Assembly (NCBI GenBank): GCA_002339015.1
Contig: DDJC01000109.1
Span: 281-14,540, forward strand
Reading direction: 5' to 3'
Length of the DNA: 14,260 nucleotides
Origin: Burkholderiales bacterium UBA1834
Lineage (GTDB): Bacteria; Pseudomonadota; Gammaproteobacteria; Burkholderiales; Burkholderiaceae_C
A program made the translations under genes and the position numbers. Shown piece by piece: positions 11,462 through 14,260 of this stretch. How positions within the stretch are numbered: position 1 is the stretch's first letter; every line of letters begins with the position of its first letter. A model generated the notes under the pieces. That model was not told where the DNA came from, searched no databases, and was given only the letters and a program-made list of their open reading frames with translations.

Positions 11462-12340
11462 TCACACCGCGCGCTGGCCACCGGTGCAGCGGGGCTGGCC
11501 GCCCAGGTCATGGCGGGTGGCGATGGCGCTGAAACCGGCGTCGCGAAGCAGGGCCTGCACGGGCTCGGCCTGGTCATGGCCATGCTCCAGCAGCAGCCAG
11601 CCACCAGGCTCCAGATGGTGGCCGGCCTGTCGAGCGATCTGGCGCAGGTCGTCCAACCCATCCCGGCCGGCAGTCAGGGCCTGGACAGGCTCGAAGCGCA
11701 GGGCGGGCAGGTGCGGATCGCCCTCGGCGATGTAGGGCGGATTGCTGACGATCAGGTCGAAGCGCCGCGTGCCCAGGGGCTCGAACCACGCGCCGGCCAG
11801 CAGCTCCAGCGGCAAGTGCAGGCGTCTGGCATTGTCGGCGGCGATGGCCAAGGCTTCGGGGCTGGCGTCCACGGCGGTGACGCTGGCATGGGGCCGGCGT
11901 GAGCGGATCGCCAGGGCAATGGCGCCGCTGCCAGTGCCCAGGTCCAGCACGTGGGTGGAGCGCTCGGCGGGCAGCACGTCCAGGGCCCAGTCGACCAGGG
12001 TTTCGGTGTCGGCGCGGGGCACCAGCACGCCGGGGGCCACGCGCAGGCTCAGGCCGTAGAACTCCTTGGCACCCAGCAGGTAGGCCAGGGGCTCGCCCTG
12101 CGCCCGTCGCGCGCTCAGCTCGGCGAAGCGGGTGGCGGCCTCAAGCGGCAGCGGGTCGGTGTCGTGGGCCAGCAGCCAGCTGCGGGGCTTGTCCAGCACG
12201 GCGCACAGCAGCAACTGGGTGTCCAGCCGGTCGATGCCTTGCGCCCTGGCCGAGTGCATGGCTTCGGTCACGGTGGTGGGGGCGGTCAGGCTGGTGCCGG
12301 CGGCAGGCTGCCTGGGCGAACCGGTTTCGGGCTCAGACAC
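11462..12340 (-). CDS. prmC: Release factor glutamine methyltransferase
   Basis: PrmC (HemK) uses S-adenosylmethionine to N5-methylate the Gln of the GGQ motif in RF1 and RF2, raising termination efficiency. It has 292 residues (E. coli 277). The N-terminal helical domain includes GEPLAYLLGAKEFYG (82-96). The Rossmann-like domain has the SAM loop DLGTGSG (133-139), an acidic ribose contact near VTAVDAS (154-160) and the catalytic NPPY (200-203), which holds the substrate glutamine. The first 22 or so residues are a Pro/Thr-rich extension of low conservation. The start is GTG, within GTGTCTGA, overlapping the last eight bases of prfA, which indicates translational coupling with its own substrate gene. 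Order hemA-prfA-prmC is widespread in proteobacteria. Confidence 0.97.
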   Translation of the reverse strand: MSEPETGSPRQPAAGTSLTAPTTVTEAMHSARAQGIDRLDTQLLLCAVLDKPRSWLLAHDTDPLPLEAATRFAELSARRAQGEPLAYLLGAKEFYGLSLRVAPGVLVPRADTETLVDWALDVLPAERSTHVLDLGTGSGAIALAIRSRRPHASVTAVDASPEALAIAADNARRLHLPLELLAGAWFEPLGTRRFDLIVSNPPYIAEGDPHLPALRFEPVQALTAGRDGLDDLRQIARQAGHHLEPGGWLLLEHGHDQAEPVQALLRDAGFSAIATRHDLGGQPRCTGGQRAV

Positions 12341-13442
12341 CGGTGGCGGCTTCCAGTTCGGCCAACTGGTCGGCGGCCTGGGCCGACACCAGTGCCGCGA
12401 TCACGTCACCCAGATCGCCTTCCATGATGGTCAGCAGCTTGTACAGCGTGAGGTTGATGCGGTGGTCGGTCAGGCGGCCCTGCGGGAAGTTGTAGGTGCG
12501 GATGCGGTCGGAGCGGTCGCCCGTGCCGACCAGGCTCTTGCGCGTGGCAGCCTCGCGGGCCTGGCGCTCGATGCGGTCCTTGTCGCGCAGGCGGGCGGCC
12601 AGTACGGCCAGAGCCTTGGCCTTGTTGCGGTGCTGGCTGCGGTCGTCCTGGCATTCGGCAACGATGCCCGTGGGGATGTGCGTCACGCGCACGGCCGAGT
12701 CCGTCTTGTTGATGTGCTGGCCGCCAGCGCCGCTCGCACGGTAGGTGTCGATGCGCAGGTCGGCGGGGTTGATCTGCACGTCTTCGGCCTCGTCCGGCTC
12801 GGGCAGCACGGCCACGGTGCAGGCGCTGGTATGGATCCGGCCCTGGGTTTCGGTGGCGGGCACACGCTGCACGCGGTGGCCACCGGATTCGAACTTGAGC
12901 TGGCCGTAGACCCCGGTACCTTCGATGCGCAAGACGATTTCCTTGTAGCCGCCCAGGTCGGATTCGTTGGCCGACATGATCTCGCAGCGCCAGCCTTGCC
13001 GTTCGGCGAAGCGGGTATACAGGCGGGCCAGGTCGCCCGCGAACAGGGCGGATTCGTCACCGCCGGTGCCGGCGCGGATTTCCAGGAAGGCATTGCGGGC
13101 GTCGTCTGGGTCCTTGGGCAGCAGGGCGGTCTGCAGCTCGGTTTCCAGCCTGAGCAGGTCGGCTTCGGCCTGAGTGGCTTCATCCTGCGCCATGGCCTTC
13201 ATGTCCGGGTCGTCGCCCAGGTCCTGCAACATCTGCCTGGCGGTGGCCAGGTCATCCGTGCGCTGGGCGTGGCGGCGGGCCAGGTCACAGACGCTGCTGA
13301 CCTCGGCGTGTTCACGCGAGAGGTCTCGGTACCGCTTGGGATCGGCCGCGACGGCACTGTCGGACAAGGCTGCATCCAGTTCGCGCAGACGGTGGGACAG
13401 GCGTTCCAGAGAGGCCGCCAGGGACGGGGCGAGGCCGCTCAT
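12333..13442 (-). CDS. prfA: Peptide chain release factor 1
   Basis: RF1 recognises UAA and UAG stop codons on the ribosome and triggers peptide release. The 369 residues compare with 360 in E. coli. The stop-codon-reading tripeptide PAT is at 195-197 within HRVQRVPATET, and marks RF1 rather than RF2 (SPF). The catalytic GGQ is at 240-242 in YRASGAGGQHINKTDSAVR. FLEIRAGTGGDES (119-131) and RIRTYNFPQGRLTDHRIN (313-330) are further family blocks. Domain 1 (about 1-105) is helical and less conserved. Its ATG overlaps the hemA stop as ATGA, and its stop overlaps the prmC start. A weak Shine-Dalgarno context suggests that reinitiation from hemA matters. Confidence 0.98.
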   Translation of the reverse strand: MSGLAPSLAASLERLSHRLRELDAALSDSAVAADPKRYRDLSREHAEVSSVCDLARRHAQRTDDLATARQMLQDLGDDPDMKAMAQDEATQAEADLLRLETELQTALLPKDPDDARNAFLEIRAGTGGDESALFAGDLARLYTRFAERQGWRCEIMSANESDLGGYKEIVLRIEGTGVYGQLKFESGGHRVQRVPATETQGRIHTSACTVAVLPEPDEAEDVQINPADLRIDTYRASGAGGQHINKTDSAVRVTHIPTGIVAECQDDRSQHRNKAKALAVLAARLRDKDRIERQAREAATRKSLVGTGDRSDRIRTYNFPQGRLTDHRINLTLYKLLTIMEGDLGDVIAALVSAQAADQLAELEAATGV

Positions 13443-14260
13443 GCGGGATCGCTTTCGGACGGGGATCTGGGGGCGATGGACGCCGGCAGGTTCGGCGGCA
13501 CCTCACCGCGCAGGAACATGCGTGCCACGGTAGAGGCCACCTGCGGCCGGTGCTGCGGCGCGGCGCTGTGCAGCTCGGCCAGTGCGCCGTGCAGCATCTT
13601 CTGGGTCAGGCCGCGGGAGAGGGCTTCCAGCACGGCCTCGACATCGTCACCGCGTGCCAGCAGCTTGCGGGCGCGGGCGATCTCGTTGGCGCGCCAGGCA
13701 TCGGTCTGGGATTGAAGCGCCTGGATCAGGGGCACGGTGGCGCGCTGGTCCAGCCAGTGCACGAAGCCCTGCACGCCGGATTCGATGATGGCCTCGGCCT
13801 GGGCCACGGCGGCCTGGCGGCGTGCGCCGGCGGTCTGAACCAGTTCGCTGAGGTCATCCACCGTGTAGAGGTAGACGTCAGGCATCTGGCCGACTTCGGG
13901 CTCGATGTCGCGCGGCACGGCCAAGTCCACCATGAAGATGGGGCGGTGCTTGCGGGCCTTGATGGCGCGTTCCATGGCACCCAGTCCGATGATGGGCAGG
14001 GTGCTGGCCGTGCAGGAGACGACGATGTCGAACTCGTGCAGGCGTTGGGGCAGGTCGGCCAGACGCATGGCCTCGGCGCCCAGGTGGGTGGCGAGCTTTT
14101 CGCCGCGCTCCAGCGTGCGGTTGGCCACCGCCATGCTGCGCGGTGCGCGGGCGGCGAAGTGCGTGGCCGTGAGCTCGATCATCTCGCCAGCACCCACGAA
14201 CAGCACCCGGGTCTTGGACAGGTTCTCGAACAGCTGGCCGGCCAGGCGCACGGCGGCGGC
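13439..14260 (-). CDS. hemA: Glutamyl-tRNA reductase, 5'-truncated by window edge
   Basis: HemA reduces glutamyl-tRNA to glutamate-1-semialdehyde with NADPH, the first step of the C5 route to 5-aminolevulinate and heme. The 273 C-terminal residues are present; the N-terminal catalytic domain with the nucleophilic Cys lies beyond base 14260. Visible are the end of that domain (AVRLAGQLFENLSKT), the NADPH-binding loop VLFVGAGEMIEL, VANRTLERGEKLA, DIVVSCTAST, and FMVDLAVPRDIEPEV, all characteristic. The C-terminal helical dimerisation domain follows and ends in a Pro/Ser-rich tail. The stop overlaps the prfA ATG by four bases. Family members are about 420 residues, so roughly 150 are missing. 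Confidence 0.97.
   Translation of the reverse strand, partial: AAAVRLAGQLFENLSKTRVLFVGAGEMIELTATHFAARAPRSMAVANRTLERGEKLATHLGAEAMRLADLPQRLHEFDIVVSCTASTLPIIGLGAMERAIKARKHRPIFMVDLAVPRDIEPEVGQMPDVYLYTVDDLSELVQTAGARRQAAVAQAEAIIESGVQGFVHWLDQRATVPLIQALQSQTDAWRANEIARARKLLARGDDVEAVLEALSRGLTQKMLHGALAELHSAAPQHRPQVASTVARMFLRGEVPPNLPASIAPRSPSESDPA

Noticed and set aside
12132..13715. A 527-residue plus-strand frame opposite prfA and parts of prmC and hemA
   Set aside because: Antisense of secure housekeeping genes; the translation is compositionally biased and lacks any family feature.
1..14260. Search for mobile elements, CRISPR repeats, tRNA genes, toxin-antitoxin pairs or defence genes
   Set aside because: None was visible. 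There are no regularly spaced repeats, no transposase or integrase motifs, no tRNA-like cloverleaf noticed, and all well-supported coding regions are accounted for.

Overview
The window is GC-rich, densely packed bacterial chromosome. Gene content, protein sequences and gene order point to a betaproteobacterium of the order Burkholderiales (Rubrivivax/Leptothrix/Aquabacterium-like); that placement is inferred from memory of families, not from a search. No tRNA, rRNA, IS element, prophage gene, integrase or CRISPR array was seen. No stretch over 300 bases lacks a gene; the longest gap is 272 bases (11190-11461).

Layout. (A) 1-1476, plus strand: the 3' part of proB (proline biosynthesis) and a small two-helix membrane protein. 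(B) 1480-4371, minus strand: a probable operon, read from high to low coordinates, of a 2TM-domain protein and two different acyl-CoA dehydrogenases. A divergent AraC-type regulator (4538-5494) sits next to it. (C) 5538-8827: rppH (minus) and proS (plus) share a 192-base divergent promoter region, and a lytic transglycosylase follows proS immediately. (D) 8799-10316, minus: grxD, ubiX and a lipoprotein-like cytochrome c. (E) 10422-11189, minus: an outer-membrane-type protein. (F) 11462-14260, minus: hemA (5' part cut off by the window end), prfA and prmC, with overlapping stops and starts.

How the genes work together. Blocks A, C, D and F are housekeeping genes: proline synthesis and charging, mRNA 5'-end processing, murein turnover, tetrapyrrole synthesis, translation termination with release-factor methylation, Fe-S trafficking and ubiquinone cofactor supply. 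Block B is the accessory part. Its two dehydrogenases look complementary: one keeps the canonical flavin/substrate motif and the catalytic Glu, while the other has lost the motif and ends just after its Glu. They also carry nearly identical translation-start leaders. A heteromeric acyl-CoA dehydrogenase under the adjacent AraC regulator is the most interesting hypothesis here, but it is inference.

Most of the window is ordinary. I did not find a clearly new system. The points most worth a second look are the dehydrogenase pair with its duplicated leader, the inverted repeat in front of that operon, and a perfect inverted repeat that overlaps the likely grxD -10 box.
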